64,000 bases of DNA from Sinanaerobacter chloroacetimidivorans (GCF_018128545.1 NZ_JAGSND010000010.1:98248-162247); one strand, 5' to 3'; shown: positions 8,345 to 19,306, numbered from the stretch's first letter. Notes: generated by a model not told the origin, from the sequence alone. Numbers and translations: made by a program.

Positions 8345-10429
8345 ATGAGAAAAAAAGTATCTTTTATACTTTTGGTTGTGATGATATTGTGTTCGGCATT
8401 TCCTTCATGGATTTTTGCCGAAGAACAGTCGAATCAGGGCCTGTATGCGGGAATCAAGGAAGCGGCCCAGAAAAAAGCAGACACATTCGTTCAGGGCTAC
8501 GGTGCCGTCAGCGTGCAATATGCGCTGATATCCGACGGTGAAATAGTACTGTCCGGTCACTCAGGAGTGCTCGATAGATCCGATAGAAGACCGATTACGG
8601 CGGAAACCATGTATGGAATCGGCTCTGTTAGTAAAATGTTTACCACAGCAGCTGTGATGAGGCTTTCCGATCAGGGGAAGATCCGGCTGGATGAGCCGGT
8701 TACGAGATATTTGCCGGACTTTACCATGGCAGATGAAAGATATTCTGAAATCACGGTACGGATGCTTTTGAATCATTCATCGGGCCTGATGGGTTCCAGC
8801 TTTACCAATGCTTTTTTGCTGGGTGATTATGATTCCTCCGCGAAGGATTCATTGCTGGAAACGTTATCAACGCAGAGACTTAAGGCCGACCCCGGTGCAT
8901 ATTCGGTCTATTGCAATGACGGATTTACACTTGCCGAACTGATTGTTGAAAAGGTAAGCGGCATGAGTTTTACAGAATATATCCATCAAAATTTCATTGA
9001 TCCTTTGGATATGGATCATACCAAAACACCGGCAGAGGAATTCGACCAGGAACGGCTGGCCAAAACCTATCTGCAGGGCTTTTCGGACGCAACACCAAGA
9101 GATACGGTAACCGTTATCGGGACCGGAGGCATTTACTCCACTGCGGAGGATCTTTGCAGGTTCTCCCAAATCTTTATGAAAAAACCGGAAGGACAGGCAA
9201 ATAACTTGCTGTCGGGAAAAACGGCAGCTTCCACCATGGAAAAAGAATATGAGAAGGGTATTTGGCCTGCAGGAGAAGATGGACTGCTTGGCTACGGACT
9301 GGGCTGGGATCATGTGAATGCCTTCCCCTTCAATCAGTATGAGATCCAGGCTGCCTATAAGGGAGGAGACACCTTGCTGTATCATGGGGCGCTGATTGTG
9401 CTGCCGGAATACAATATGGCTATGGCGGTGCTTTCTTCCTCCGGAGTAAGTACTTACAGCCAGGCCTTTGCCCAAAGCATACTCCTGGAAGTTTTAAAAG
9501 CAGAAGGACATATTCCTGAGATCAAAGGAGATGTGGAAAGTGCTGAACCTGTAAAGGCGGAAATGCCGAAGGAGATGATAAATTTCTCCGGGCTCTATGC
9601 CAGTGGGGAGATGATCATGCGGGCGGAAATTTCTACGGATGGCAGCTTGTACGTTACCATACCCGCCATGCCCAGTTATCCTGTACAAAAGATGATTTAT
9701 ACAGCGGAAGGCATTTTCAGGAATCAGGACGGCAGCGGTGCAATAGGCTTTGCAGTAGAGGAGAACGGCAAGACCTATATGATAAACAGGGGTTATAATC
9801 ATATAGCGGGTTTGGGTCAGATAGCGGTGAATGAATATATGGCGCAAAAGACTGAACCTGTGAAGCTTACGGATTCCGCAGCCGCAGCCTGGGATTCCAG
9901 GAATGAAAAACTGTATTATGCTGTCAATGAAAAATATTCCTCACAAGCTTATGCAACGGAATTACCCATGGCCGGGATTGGATTTCTTGATGAGGCTCCA
10001 GGATATCTTGGCAGTGAAATTATCACAGATGAAAATAATGCCAGAGCTTTTGTTGAAATACCCGGTACTGCAGGGCGAGATTTGAGCGACACCGGCTTTA
10101 TGAAAGAAAACGGCAGGGAATATATGCTTCAGGGAAGTACCATACTAATTTCAGAAGACTACGTCACAGATCTCTATACGGCAGGAAACGCTGTCTGCAC
10201 CATCGCAGAGGACGGATATGCAAGATGGTACCATGTAGGACCCAAAGATACGGGTAAAACAATGACGGTGGCCCTGCCTGAAAATGGTGCGGTGGCAGTC
10301 TATGACGAAGATCAGACCTGTATGGACTTTACCTGGATCACAGGCAATCATACTCTGGAACTTCCGGAAAAAGGCATGGTAGTGTTTATCGGAGATCCTG
10401 GCGTACGTTTTGATATCAGCTGTCAATAG
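8345..10429 (+). CDS. Secreted serine hydrolase, beta-lactamase class C family
   Basis: A signal peptide (residues 1-25, ending near 'FAEEQ') is followed by a beta-lactamase/transpeptidase-like domain. The catalytic motif S94-V-S-K97 lies in 'GIGSVSKMF', a Y-x-N motif lies in 'VYCNDG' (about residue 190), and 'YHGAL' (about residue 336) stands where the third H/K-[ST]-G motif is expected. At 694 residues it is much longer than a plain AmpC or esterase. The C-terminal 290 residues form one or more beta-rich domains that I do not recognise. It probably acts outside the cell on a peptide, ester or lactam; antibiotic resistance should not be assumed. A GGGGAGAGGG site lies upstream of the ATG. 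Confidence 0.88.
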   Translation: MRKKVSFILLVVMILCSAFPSWIFAEEQSNQGLYAGIKEAAQKKADTFVQGYGAVSVQYALISDGEIVLSGHSGVLDRSDRRPITAETMYGIGSVSKMFTTAAVMRLSDQGKIRLDEPVTRYLPDFTMADERYSEITVRMLLNHSSGLMGSSFTNAFLLGDYDSSAKDSLLETLSTQRLKADPGAYSVYCNDGFTLAELIVEKVSGMSFTEYIHQNFIDPLDMDHTKTPAEEFDQERLAKTYLQGFSDATPRDTVTVIGTGGIYSTAEDLCRFSQIFMKKPEGQANNLLSGKTAASTMEKEYEKGIWPAGEDGLLGYGLGWDHVNAFPFNQYEIQAAYKGGDTLLYHGALIVLPEYNMAMAVLSSSGVSTYSQAFAQSILLEVLKAEGHIPEIKGDVESAEPVKAEMPKEMINFSGLYASGEMIMRAEISTDGSLYVTIPAMPSYPVQKMIYTAEGIFRNQDGSGAIGFAVEENGKTYMINRGYNHIAGLGQIAVNEYMAQKTEPVKLTDSAAAAWDSRNEKLYYAVNEKYSSQAYATELPMAGIGFLDEAPGYLGSEIITDENNARAFVEIPGTAGRDLSDTGFMKENGREYMLQGSTILISEDYVTDLYTAGNAVCTIAEDGYARWYHVGPKDTGKTMTVALPENGAVAVYDEDQTCMDFTWITGNHTLELPEKGMVVFIGDPGVRFDISCQ

Positions 10430-10462
10430 GAGGTAAAAATTGGGATTTCGTATCTTCTTTGA

Positions 10463-10491
10463 TTGCAAAAGAAACATAACTCAGATATAAT
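10463..10491 (+). promoter_or_regulatory. Promoter of the CynX-type transporter gene
   Basis: TTGCAA (10463-10468) and a perfect TATAAT (10486-10491) are separated by 17 bases. The predicted start of transcription is near 10498, giving a leader of about 59 bases that contains the hairpin at 10506-10532. Confidence 0.6.
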
Positions 10492-10505
10492 AGATTCTAA
10501 AATCA

Positions 10506-10532
10506 AGTAGCTCTGCCTCAGGTAGAGCTACT
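10506..10532 (+). promoter_or_regulatory. Strong leader hairpin before the CynX-type MFS gene
   Basis: AGTAGCTCT (10506-10514) pairs perfectly with AGAGCTACT (10524-10532), and the stem continues inward through G-T, C-G and C-G pairs to a three-base TCA loop, giving about 12 bp in total. No T run follows, so it is not a standard terminator. It starts about eight bases into the predicted transcript and ends eight bases before the GAGAGG ribosome binding site. It may stabilise the mRNA or regulate translation. Confidence 0.55.
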
Positions 10533-10556
10533 CATGCGTAGAGAGGTAATTTCCTT

Positions 10557-11777
10557 ATGGGCAGACCGGAATTTCAAAATTCAAAAAAAAGCGGCTGGCT
10601 TTTCATGACAGCAATCATATGCATCAGCTTTTCGCTGAGGGCACCAATGACCTCCATTGGACCGTTAGCGGGGCTGATGGGCGCGAGTTTAGGCGCCACC
10701 AATGGGTTTATAGGGTTTATTTCAACCCTTCCCCTGATTACTTTCGCTGTTTGTTCTCCAATGGTATCGTGGTTCAATGTCCGATTTGGATTGGGAAAGA
10801 CCATGATGGCCGGATTGCTTCTGATCGTTCTTGGAGGGGTAATCCGGTCATATGCCGGTATTGCGGGCTTGCTCATGGGCACCGCATTGGTAGGCATCGG
10901 AATATGTGTCGGAAATGTGCTGATTCCCAGTATCGTAAAACTAAAGTTTCCCCAGCAGATTGGAATCGTTACCGGCATCTATATCACAGCTATGGCTGCT
11001 TTTGCATCTATTGGAGCAGGAATCAGCTATCCCCTTGCAGAATCCGGATTGGGTTGGGAAAGGGTCTTGCTCGTCTGGTCGGGAGTAGCCTTCCTCGCTG
11101 TTTTAAGCTGGCTGCCGCACAGGAGCCTGGGGGAAGATGACAGAATAGAAGAGATTGCACGAAAGAGAAATCGGAAAATTGGGCAGAATCATAAGAAAAA
11201 GAGTATTTGGAAGTCGCCGCTGGCATGGTATATCACTTTGTTCATGGGCCTGCAGTCTATTAACTTTTACTCCCTGACTGCATGGATTCCTTCCATTTTG
11301 CAGAGCTGGGGCATGGAACCGGAAACTACGGGATATATGGCTCTATGGTTTCAACTGATTGGTATTCCAGCCTCCTTTCTTGCCCCTGTCATGGCCGCTA
11401 AATTGAAAAGCCAAAAACCCGTAGCGCTGGGGTCAGGGATTTTCTGTGTACTGGGGCTGGCGATGCTTTTGTATCGGCCTTCCGTCCCCTTCACCATGCT
11501 TGCTCTTCTATTGATTGCAAATGGCGGTGCTGCAAGCTTTGCCTGGTCCATGGCTATGGCGGGCTTAAAAGCCGATAATGCCGAAGAAGCAGCTTCCCTC
11601 TCGGGAATGATGCAATCCGTGGGCTACGCATTGGCTGCCATCGGCCCCACTTTATGCGGTGTGCTTTATGATAAGGTCCATTCCTGGAATTTTGTCATTA
11701 TACTTTTTATAGGGCTGGCCGTTATGATGCTTATCGTTGGAATACTGGCATCAAAAAAGGAGAAGCTATTTAATTAA
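10557..11777 (+). CDS. MFS transporter, CynX/NimT family
   Basis: The 406-residue protein has twelve predicted membrane helices. The opening 'SLRAPMTSIGPL' and the helix-5 region 'GICVGNVLIPSIVKLKFP' are typical of the CynX/NimT (cyanate and 2-nitroimidazole transporter) group. A charged cytoplasmic loop with 'RKRNRKIGQNHKKKS' separates the two halves. The natural substrate is unknown in most members. It is a single gene with its own promoter and leader hairpin, and it is followed by a repeat element and metG. Confidence 0.87.
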   Translation: MGRPEFQNSKKSGWLFMTAIICISFSLRAPMTSIGPLAGLMGASLGATNGFIGFISTLPLITFAVCSPMVSWFNVRFGLGKTMMAGLLLIVLGGVIRSYAGIAGLLMGTALVGIGICVGNVLIPSIVKLKFPQQIGIVTGIYITAMAAFASIGAGISYPLAESGLGWERVLLVWSGVAFLAVLSWLPHRSLGEDDRIEEIARKRNRKIGQNHKKKSIWKSPLAWYITLFMGLQSINFYSLTAWIPSILQSWGMEPETTGYMALWFQLIGIPASFLAPVMAAKLKSQKPVALGSGIFCVLGLAMLLYRPSVPFTMLALLLIANGGAASFAWSMAMAGLKADNAEEAASLSGMMQSVGYALAAIGPTLCGVLYDKVHSWNFVIILFIGLAVMMLIVGILASKKEKLFN

Positions 11778-11788
11778 ATAACGATGTA

Positions 11789-11797
11789 TGTTATACT
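11789..11797 (+). promoter_or_regulatory. Extended -10 promoter before metG
   Basis: TG-T-TATACT forms an extended -10 element directly after the MFS stop codon. The -35 region is poor (TTTAAT at 17 bp). The predicted start is near 11804, so the intergenic repeat element would lie in the metG leader. Confidence 0.45.
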
Positions 11798-11823
11798 ATA
11801 GGGTAATTTAGCCGCCGGTTCCC

Positions 11824-11908
11824 AGCAGTGGAAATCTACAAATCGAAGATTTGTGATTTCCTTGCATAAGTTCGCCAACAATTTGATTCGCAAATTGGGC
11901 GAGCTGCT
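11824..11908 (+). repeat. Two-hairpin intergenic repeat, copy 1
   Basis: The element is bounded by AGCAG and CTGCT. Its first hairpin pairs GAAATCTACAAATC with GATTTGTGATTTC (one bulged base, three-base loop). The linker is CTTGCATAAG, and a second hairpin is built from GTTCGCC, CAATTTG, CAAATTG and GGCGAGC. Closely related copies occur at 28553-28643 and 28648-28739, with partial copies at 20348-20390 (inverted) and 29303-29335. No coding frame is present. The element lies 20 bases before the metG ribosome binding region. Confidence 0.8.
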
Positions 11909-11941
11909 ATACGAACCCGGGCACGAAAGGATGAAAAAAGA

Positions 11942-13858
11942 ATGACGAAGAAAACCTATTACATTTCAACACCTATTTATTATCCAAGCTCCAATCTTCA
12001 TATTGGACATACCTATTGCACGGTAATGGCTGATGCCATGGCACGTTTTAAGCGTCTTGCCGGTTATGATGTCATGTTTCTGACCGGAACGGATGAGCAT
12101 GGACAGAAGATACAGAAAGTAGCTGATGAAAAAGGGATGTCTCCGCAGCAGCACGTGGATGAAATCGTAGAGGGTATTAAAGAATTATGGAAAACCATGG
12201 AGATTTCCTATGACGATTTTATTAGAACCACAGAACCTCGGCATATTAAAAGAGTTCAGAATATATTTATGAAAATGTACGAAAAGGGCGATATCTATAA
12301 AGGGGAATATGAAGGCTGGTACTGCACTCCCTGTGAGGCTTTCTGGACAGAAACCCAGATAGAAGAGGGGAAATGCCCGGACTGCGGAAGACCGGTAGAG
12401 AAGGCGAAGGAATCTGCCTACTTCTTCAAACTTTCCAAATATCAGGACAGGCTGATCGATTTATTCGAGAATAATCCTGAATTTTTGCAGCCGGATACCA
12501 GAAGAAACGAAATGCTGAGCTTTGCCAGACAGGGACTAGAAGATCTATGCATTTCCAGATCTTCCTTTAACTGGGGGATCCCGGTGCCCATCGATGAAAA
12601 ACATGTCATTTATGTTTGGCTGGATGCTCTTTCAAACTATATTACGGCTCTCGGATATCCTGATGAGCCGGAAAAATTTGATAAATATTGGCCATGTGAC
12701 GTCCATTTGGTTGGAAAAGAGATTGTACGGTTCCATTCCATCATCTGGCCTGCTATGCTGATGTCTCTGGATGTTCCTCTTCCAAAGAAAGTCCTGGGTC
12801 ATGGCTGGATTCTTCTGGAGGGCGGTAAAATGTCAAAATCCAGAGGAAATATCGTTGATCCTGTAAAACTCATTGAACGTTATGGAGTAGATGCTTTGAA
12901 GTACTTCCTGCTGAGAGAGTATACCTTTGGACAGGATGGATTGTACACCAACGAAGTGATGCTAAACCGCATGAATTTTGATCTGGCTAACGACCTTGGA
13001 AACCTGGTAAGCAGAACCGTCGCCATGATCGAAAAATATAACGGTGGGACGCTTCCTCCATTCAAAGGGGAAGGGGAATTCGATGCAGATTTAAAAGCGG
13101 TTGCATTAGGTGCTGCGGATAAGGTGGAAGCCTGCATGGATCGATTCAGCTTCAGTCAGGCTCTGGAGGAAATCTGGATCGTAGTAAGAAGAACCAATAA
13201 ATATATAGATGAAACCATGCCTTGGGTATTAGCTAAGGATGAATCCACAAAGGACAGACTGGATACGGTACTGCATAATCTGGCAGAAGCAATCCGGATT
13301 ATATCCATTCTTATTTATCCGTTTATGCATACGACCTCAAAAGAAATCAGAAAACAGCTGGGCATCTGGTATGCTGATGTAGCATGGGAGGATGCGTTCC
13401 GATTTAACATGATGAGCGGGGAAACGGTGAAGAAAGGTGATCCGATTTTCCCAAGACTTGATATTGAAAAGGAGCTGGAAGCGCTGGCTGCATTGAAAGA
13501 CGAGCCTGCTGAACCGGAAGCAGCGCCTACGGAATTCAAACCAGAAATTACCATCGAAGATTTTGAGAAAATTGACCTGAAGGTAGGAGAAATCCTGGAA
13601 TGCAAAAAGCATCCCAAGGCAGATAAACTGTTGGTTTCCCAGGTAAAGATCGGAACGGATACCCGCCAGATCGTATCCGGCGTGGCAAAATATTATACAC
13701 CGGAAGAGATGAAAGGCAAGAAGGTCATCGTCGTGGCCAACCTGAAGCCCATCAGTCTGAGAGGGGAAGAATCAAAAGGGATGATTCTCTTTGCCGATAA
13801 CGGTGAAAAATTGGCTTTTGTGACGACTGATGCGGAGAATGGGAATTCGGTCAACTAG
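11942..13858 (+). CDS. metG: Methionyl-tRNA synthetase
   Basis: The 638-residue class I synthetase shows the HIGH motif in 'SSNLHIGHTYC', a zinc knuckle with CxxC pairs ('CTPCEAFW' and 'CPDCGRP'), and the 'KMSKS' loop in 'GGKMSKSRGN'. An anticodon-binding helical domain follows, and a C-terminal EMAP/Trbp111-like tRNA-binding domain (about residues 535-638) is fused. It attaches methionine to tRNA in the cytoplasm, for both initiation and elongation. GAAAGGATG with a short AAAAAGA spacer precedes the ATG. No T-box is visible in its leader, which instead carries an intergenic repeat. Confidence 0.97.
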   Translation: MTKKTYYISTPIYYPSSNLHIGHTYCTVMADAMARFKRLAGYDVMFLTGTDEHGQKIQKVADEKGMSPQQHVDEIVEGIKELWKTMEISYDDFIRTTEPRHIKRVQNIFMKMYEKGDIYKGEYEGWYCTPCEAFWTETQIEEGKCPDCGRPVEKAKESAYFFKLSKYQDRLIDLFENNPEFLQPDTRRNEMLSFARQGLEDLCISRSSFNWGIPVPIDEKHVIYVWLDALSNYITALGYPDEPEKFDKYWPCDVHLVGKEIVRFHSIIWPAMLMSLDVPLPKKVLGHGWILLEGGKMSKSRGNIVDPVKLIERYGVDALKYFLLREYTFGQDGLYTNEVMLNRMNFDLANDLGNLVSRTVAMIEKYNGGTLPPFKGEGEFDADLKAVALGAADKVEACMDRFSFSQALEEIWIVVRRTNKYIDETMPWVLAKDESTKDRLDTVLHNLAEAIRIISILIYPFMHTTSKEIRKQLGIWYADVAWEDAFRFNMMSGETVKKGDPIFPRLDIEKELEALAALKDEPAEPEAAPTEFKPEITIEDFEKIDLKVGEILECKKHPKADKLLVSQVKIGTDTRQIVSGVAKYYTPEEMKGKKVIVVANLKPISLRGEESKGMILFADNGEKLAFVTTDAENGNSVN

Positions 13859-13884
13859 TTGTATTCTATTAAAAATATTTAAAA

Positions 13885-13959
13885 GCTAACCGACGGTTTG
13901 CTGTTATCTTGAAAAACTGCTCAAGGCTTTTCTTCAATAACCGCAGCCATCCGGTTAGC
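13885..13959 (+). other. Long imperfect inverted repeat between metG and tatD
   Basis: GCTAACCG (13885-13892) and CGGTTAGC (13952-13959) are perfect complements, and pairing continues imperfectly inward (GCTGTTAT with ATAACCGC). The loop can form a smaller CTTGA/TCAAG stem. There is no T run immediately after it. It probably folds in the metG-tatD transcript; its role is unknown. Confidence 0.5.
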
Positions 13960-13989
13960 GTATATGAATTATATGAAAGGAACCTCAAC

Positions 13990-14784
13990 ATGTTATTCGA
14001 TTCCCATGCTCATATAAATAGTGAGCGTTACGATGAAAACCGGGATCAGCTCATCGAGGCCATAGAAAAGGCCGGCATGTCTTATGTTATGGACATTGGC
14101 TTTGACCTGGCCAGTTCAGCCATGGCAGTGAAGCATGCACAACAATACCCCTGGTGTTATGCTGCTGTAGGCTGTCATCCCCACGATGCCAAGACCATGG
14201 ATGAGGAAACGCTGGCAATGTTCAGGGGTCTTGCGAAAAAACCCAAGGTCAGGGCTATCGGTGAAATCGGGCTGGATTATTACTATAATCATTCGGAAAA
14301 AGAGGTCCAGCAATATTGGTTTCGCAAACAGATTCAATTGGCCTTGGAGATTTCCATGCCCATTGTCATTCATGATCGGGATGCAAATGATGATGTGATG
14401 AAAATTTTAAAGGAAGAAGGCGCTTTTAGCAATGAAAGAAGGAATCTGTCGGGAGATGCAAAGGTTCTTCTTCATTGTTACTCCGGAAGTAAAGAACTTG
14501 CCCGGCAATATGTAAAGCTGGGTGCCACCCTATCCATTGCCGGTCCTATTACTTATAAAAATGCAAGAAAAGGGATCGAGGTTGTTGAAGCAGTCTCCAT
14601 GGAACATCTTCTCATCGAAACAGACTCCCCGTATCTTACACCAGAACCCTTTCGGGGGAAGACAAACCAGCCGCCTTACGTAGAATATACGGCCAGAAAG
14701 GTAGCGGAAATTAAGGGAATCTCTTATGAAGAGGTGGCCCGCATCACCTGCGAAAATGCGAAAAGATTCTTCGGAATTGATTGA
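13990..14784 (+). CDS. tatD: TatD-family metal-dependent DNase
   Basis: The protein has 264 residues from the ATG at 13990, which has a GAAAGGAA site upstream. An in-frame upstream ATG at 13909 would add an atypical 27-residue extension through the intergenic hairpin and is rejected. Metal-binding motifs are 'DSHAHI' near the N-terminus, 'GEIGLDYYY', 'VIHDRDA', 'LHCYSG' and 'ETDSPYLTP'. TatD enzymes are 3'-5' exonucleases acting on DNA ends. In Firmicutes this gene (yabD) very often follows metG, as here. A strong terminator follows. Confidence 0.95.
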   Translation: MLFDSHAHINSERYDENRDQLIEAIEKAGMSYVMDIGFDLASSAMAVKHAQQYPWCYAAVGCHPHDAKTMDEETLAMFRGLAKKPKVRAIGEIGLDYYYNHSEKEVQQYWFRKQIQLALEISMPIVIHDRDANDDVMKILKEEGAFSNERRNLSGDAKVLLHCYSGSKELARQYVKLGATLSIAGPITYKNARKGIEVVEAVSMEHLLIETDSPYLTPEPFRGKTNQPPYVEYTARKVAEIKGISYEEVARITCENAKRFFGID

Positions 14785-14811
14785 AAGAATAGGGGAAAAG
14801 CGACAATATTC

Positions 14812-14843
14812 GCTCCGGTTTGAAAAGAACCGGAGCTTTTTTT
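14812..14843 (+). terminator. Rho-independent terminator after tatD
   Basis: GCTCCGGTT (14812-14820) pairs perfectly with AACCGGAGC (14828-14836) across a seven-base loop and is followed by seven T residues. Confidence 0.93.
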
Positions 14844-14894
14844 GCGGAAAGCTAGAGGTTCATGACTGAAATTTCATCATTTCCCTTACAAGAA

Positions 14895-14927
14895 GTTACA
14901 AATCTACCCAACGGTACCATTTATACT
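14895..14927 (+). promoter_or_regulatory. Candidate Spo0A-type promoter of spoIIE with 21-bp spacing
   Basis: GTTACA (14895-14900) and TATACT (14922-14927) are separated by 21 bases. An unusually long spacer is known for Spo0A-activated spoIIE and spoIIG promoters of Bacillus. On the minus strand two TTGTAA hexamers with a 10-bp period overlap and flank the -35 element, where Spo0A boxes would be expected. They match the 0A consensus only partly, so this is a tentative call. Confidence 0.4.
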
Positions 14928-14947
14928 AAAAAAAAGGGGTGATTGTG

Positions 14948-16783
14948 ATGGAATTACTATTAGAAAATGTACGAAATACGTTCTTTAGTAAAAGAGCTAA
15001 AACTTCTCGCACTGTGTCAAAGGTGGCTGCATACGATTACGCCAGAGTGATCTTGATTGTAGCAAGTTCCTTTTTACTGGGAAGAGTATCCTTGTTTTAT
15101 GCCATATTCCCATGCGGGATTGCTTTGATTACGGTACTGATGAGTAAAGGCAGAGCCAACGTCTACACCCTGCCTATTATACTGGGCGGACTGCTGACGA
15201 ATTATGGGACAGGCTATGACTTGTGGGGGGATGCCATTGCCGTACTGGTATGCGGAATTGGATTTTTCCTGCTGAACAAAATAAAGATCAGTATTGTCAT
15301 GAGAGCTTTTATTGCTGCCGGTGTTATGGTACTGGCCAAGTCCATTTATTATTTCCTGTCTCCTTTGGTATTTGTTTATGATGTCTTTATGATGTTTGTT
15401 GAAGCGATTTTGATCTTGGCATTCGTCTACATCTTCTATATATTCTACGGACTCATTGATAAAGAAGTGAAGAATAAGAGCTCTATCGCAGAGAGTGTTA
15501 TTGCCACTACAGTAGTGATCACCATGCTTCTTGGAGGTATAGGTATCGAATCGATCTGGGTGTTCTCTCCGCTATACCTTGGGGCACTGTTTCTGACACT
15601 TTTTATCGGATATAAAATCGGGGTGATGGAAGGCGGCAGTGCTGGGGTGGCTTCGGGAATTGTGGTTATGATTGTATCCTCCGGTTCCCCTGCTATTATT
15701 GGAATCTTTGCTTGCGCCGGAATGGTGGCAGGCTTTTTCAAAGGTCTCAACCGTGTGGTTACAGCTGTTTGCTTTGCCGCAGTATGCCTGGCATTCGGGT
15801 TGATAAAAGGATATCCTGAGCTCTACATTTCCATCTATGATCCGCTGCTGGCAGCCGGTGTTTTTGCCCTTCTTCCTCAATCCTTGATGAATAAGACAGA
15901 ACTGGTCTTCGCCAGAATCAGGCAGGATCATATTTACTATGAGCTTCTTGCCAAGGATCGCATGAAAATTATGCTGGGGGGATATCTGGAAACCTTTGAA
16001 AAGCTGGCAGTTCTTTACAGTGATACAAAGAACAGAAGCAACATTATCTCCATGCAGTTCCGAGGTATGGCAAAGGTGATAAGAACCATGATGGAGGAGC
16101 TTACGGTTTCTACGGCCACCATTATGCAGCCTAAGGAGAAATATCAGATCAAGGTCGGTGTTTCAAGTTACGCCAAAGAGGATAACGTTTCGGGGGACAG
16201 CTACGTCTGTGCGGATCTGAAAGACGGAGAATTTATGATTGCGTTAAGCGACGGTATGGGAAAGGGCAGGAATGCTTCCAGAGAAAGCGCCTTAACCATT
16301 ACTTCGCTGTATAATTTAATGAAAGCAGGCTTTGATGTGGAGCTGGCACTAAGAACCATTAATTCTCTGCTGCTTTTCAAGTCCACGGAAGAAATTTTCT
16401 CAACAGTGGATCTGGGAGTATTCAATAAAGTCACAGGAAAGTTAAAACTATTTAAAATAGGGGCGGCAGCAACATTCGTTAAAAGGGGTGACAAGGTGGA
16501 AGCCATAAAAGTTTCCGCACTCCCAATGGGCATTGTAGACAGCATTCGGATCAGCAATATTGAACTCCAGGTAAGAAGAGGTGATGAAATCATTATCGTT
16601 TCAGATGGAATCACCGATGCTGACAGAACCGATGCACAGATGGACTGGATCAAAGAAGCAATTGAAAATATTCGTTCCAGAGATCCTCAGACTATGGCGG
16701 ACTTGATCATCAATAAAGCTGTAGAACGGTATGGACTTAAGGAAAAAGATGATATGACGGTAATCACTGCCGTAGTAAATTAA
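14948..16783 (+). CDS. spoIIE: Stage II sporulation protein E, PP2C-type phosphatase
   Basis: The first 300 or so residues hold about ten membrane helices, followed by a short linker and a C-terminal SpoIIE/PP2C phosphatase domain (about residues 395-611). Its signatures are 'SGDSY', 'LSDGMGKGRNAS' and 'IVSDGITDADR'. SpoIIE dephosphorylates SpoIIAA, releasing sigma-F in the forespore, and acts at the polar septum. The AAAGGGGTGA ribosome binding site fits the ATG at 14948 better than the GTG at 14939, which lies inside that site. At about 611 residues it is clearly shorter than the 827-residue Bacillus protein, mainly in the central regulatory region. Presence of the gene implies a spore-former. 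Confidence 0.94.
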   Translation: MELLLENVRNTFFSKRAKTSRTVSKVAAYDYARVILIVASSFLLGRVSLFYAIFPCGIALITVLMSKGRANVYTLPIILGGLLTNYGTGYDLWGDAIAVLVCGIGFFLLNKIKISIVMRAFIAAGVMVLAKSIYYFLSPLVFVYDVFMMFVEAILILAFVYIFYIFYGLIDKEVKNKSSIAESVIATTVVITMLLGGIGIESIWVFSPLYLGALFLTLFIGYKIGVMEGGSAGVASGIVVMIVSSGSPAIIGIFACAGMVAGFFKGLNRVVTAVCFAAVCLAFGLIKGYPELYISIYDPLLAAGVFALLPQSLMNKTELVFARIRQDHIYYELLAKDRMKIMLGGYLETFEKLAVLYSDTKNRSNIISMQFRGMAKVIRTMMEELTVSTATIMQPKEKYQIKVGVSSYAKEDNVSGDSYVCADLKDGEFMIALSDGMGKGRNASRESALTITSLYNLMKAGFDVELALRTINSLLLFKSTEEIFSTVDLGVFNKVTGKLKLFKIGAAATFVKRGDKVEAIKVSALPMGIVDSIRISNIELQVRRGDEIIIVSDGITDADRTDAQMDWIKEAIENIRSRDPQTMADLIINKAVERYGLKEKDDMTVITAVVN

Positions 16784-16801
16784 ACGATTATAAAAATTAA
16801 T

Positions 16802-16857
16802 AAAGGCGATAGATGATATTTTTCGAATTGGAAATTCATTTATCGCCTTTTCTGTTT
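16802..16857 (+). terminator. Rho-independent terminator after spoIIE
   Basis: AAAGGCGATA (16802-16811) and TATCGCCTTT (16841-16850) form a perfect 10-bp stem with a 29-base loop, followed by TCTGTTTTT. Confidence 0.75.
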
Positions 16858-16884
16858 TTCGGATAACCATACAGCCAAGACGAA

Positions 16885-16911
16885 ACAAAAAAGGACAGAT
16901 CATCATATATT
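16885..16911 (+). promoter_or_regulatory. Possible sporulation (sigma-K type) promoter
   Basis: AC (16885-16886) followed 17 bases later by CATATATT (16904-16911) resembles the loose sigma-K pattern AC-N16/17-CATANNNT. It would fit late mother-cell expression of the downstream collagen-like protein. The consensus is short, so chance occurrence is possible. Confidence 0.25.
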
Positions 16912-16999
16912 GATTATGATAAAACCATGAGAAAAGAAATGGAGTTATACTTTAGACGAACAGCGTTTTAACGCTGACGCAAAAATTGGAGGAATTATT

Positions 17000-19189
<2,190 letters not shown>

Positions 19190-19219
19190 TCATGAAATGA
19201 CCGGGACAGAAAAAGCCAA

Positions 19220-19306
19220 GGTATAAAATACCACTTTTTTATGATAGAATAAATAACGAAAACAGGTCATCTTACTTTTTTGTGCATCAAATGAGAGGAT
19301 GACCTG
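19220..19306 (+). other. Two hairpins between the collagen-like gene and the AraC gene
   Basis: GGTAT/ATACC (19220-19232) is a short stem followed by ACTTTTTT and may be a weak terminator. CAGGTCATC (19263-19271) and GATGACCTG (19298-19306) are a perfect 9-bp inverted repeat 41 bases before the AraC start. It lacks a T run and could be an operator or leader stem. Confidence 0.45.

Noticed and set aside
11778..11941. T-box or other riboswitch before metG
   Set aside because: No T-box sequence or specifier stem was found; the conserved structure is the intergenic repeat that also occurs before unrelated genes.
13909..13989. N-terminal extension of TatD from the ATG at 13909
   Set aside because: The extension lies within an intergenic hairpin, has no ribosome binding site and is not in the family; the ATG at 13990 is well placed.
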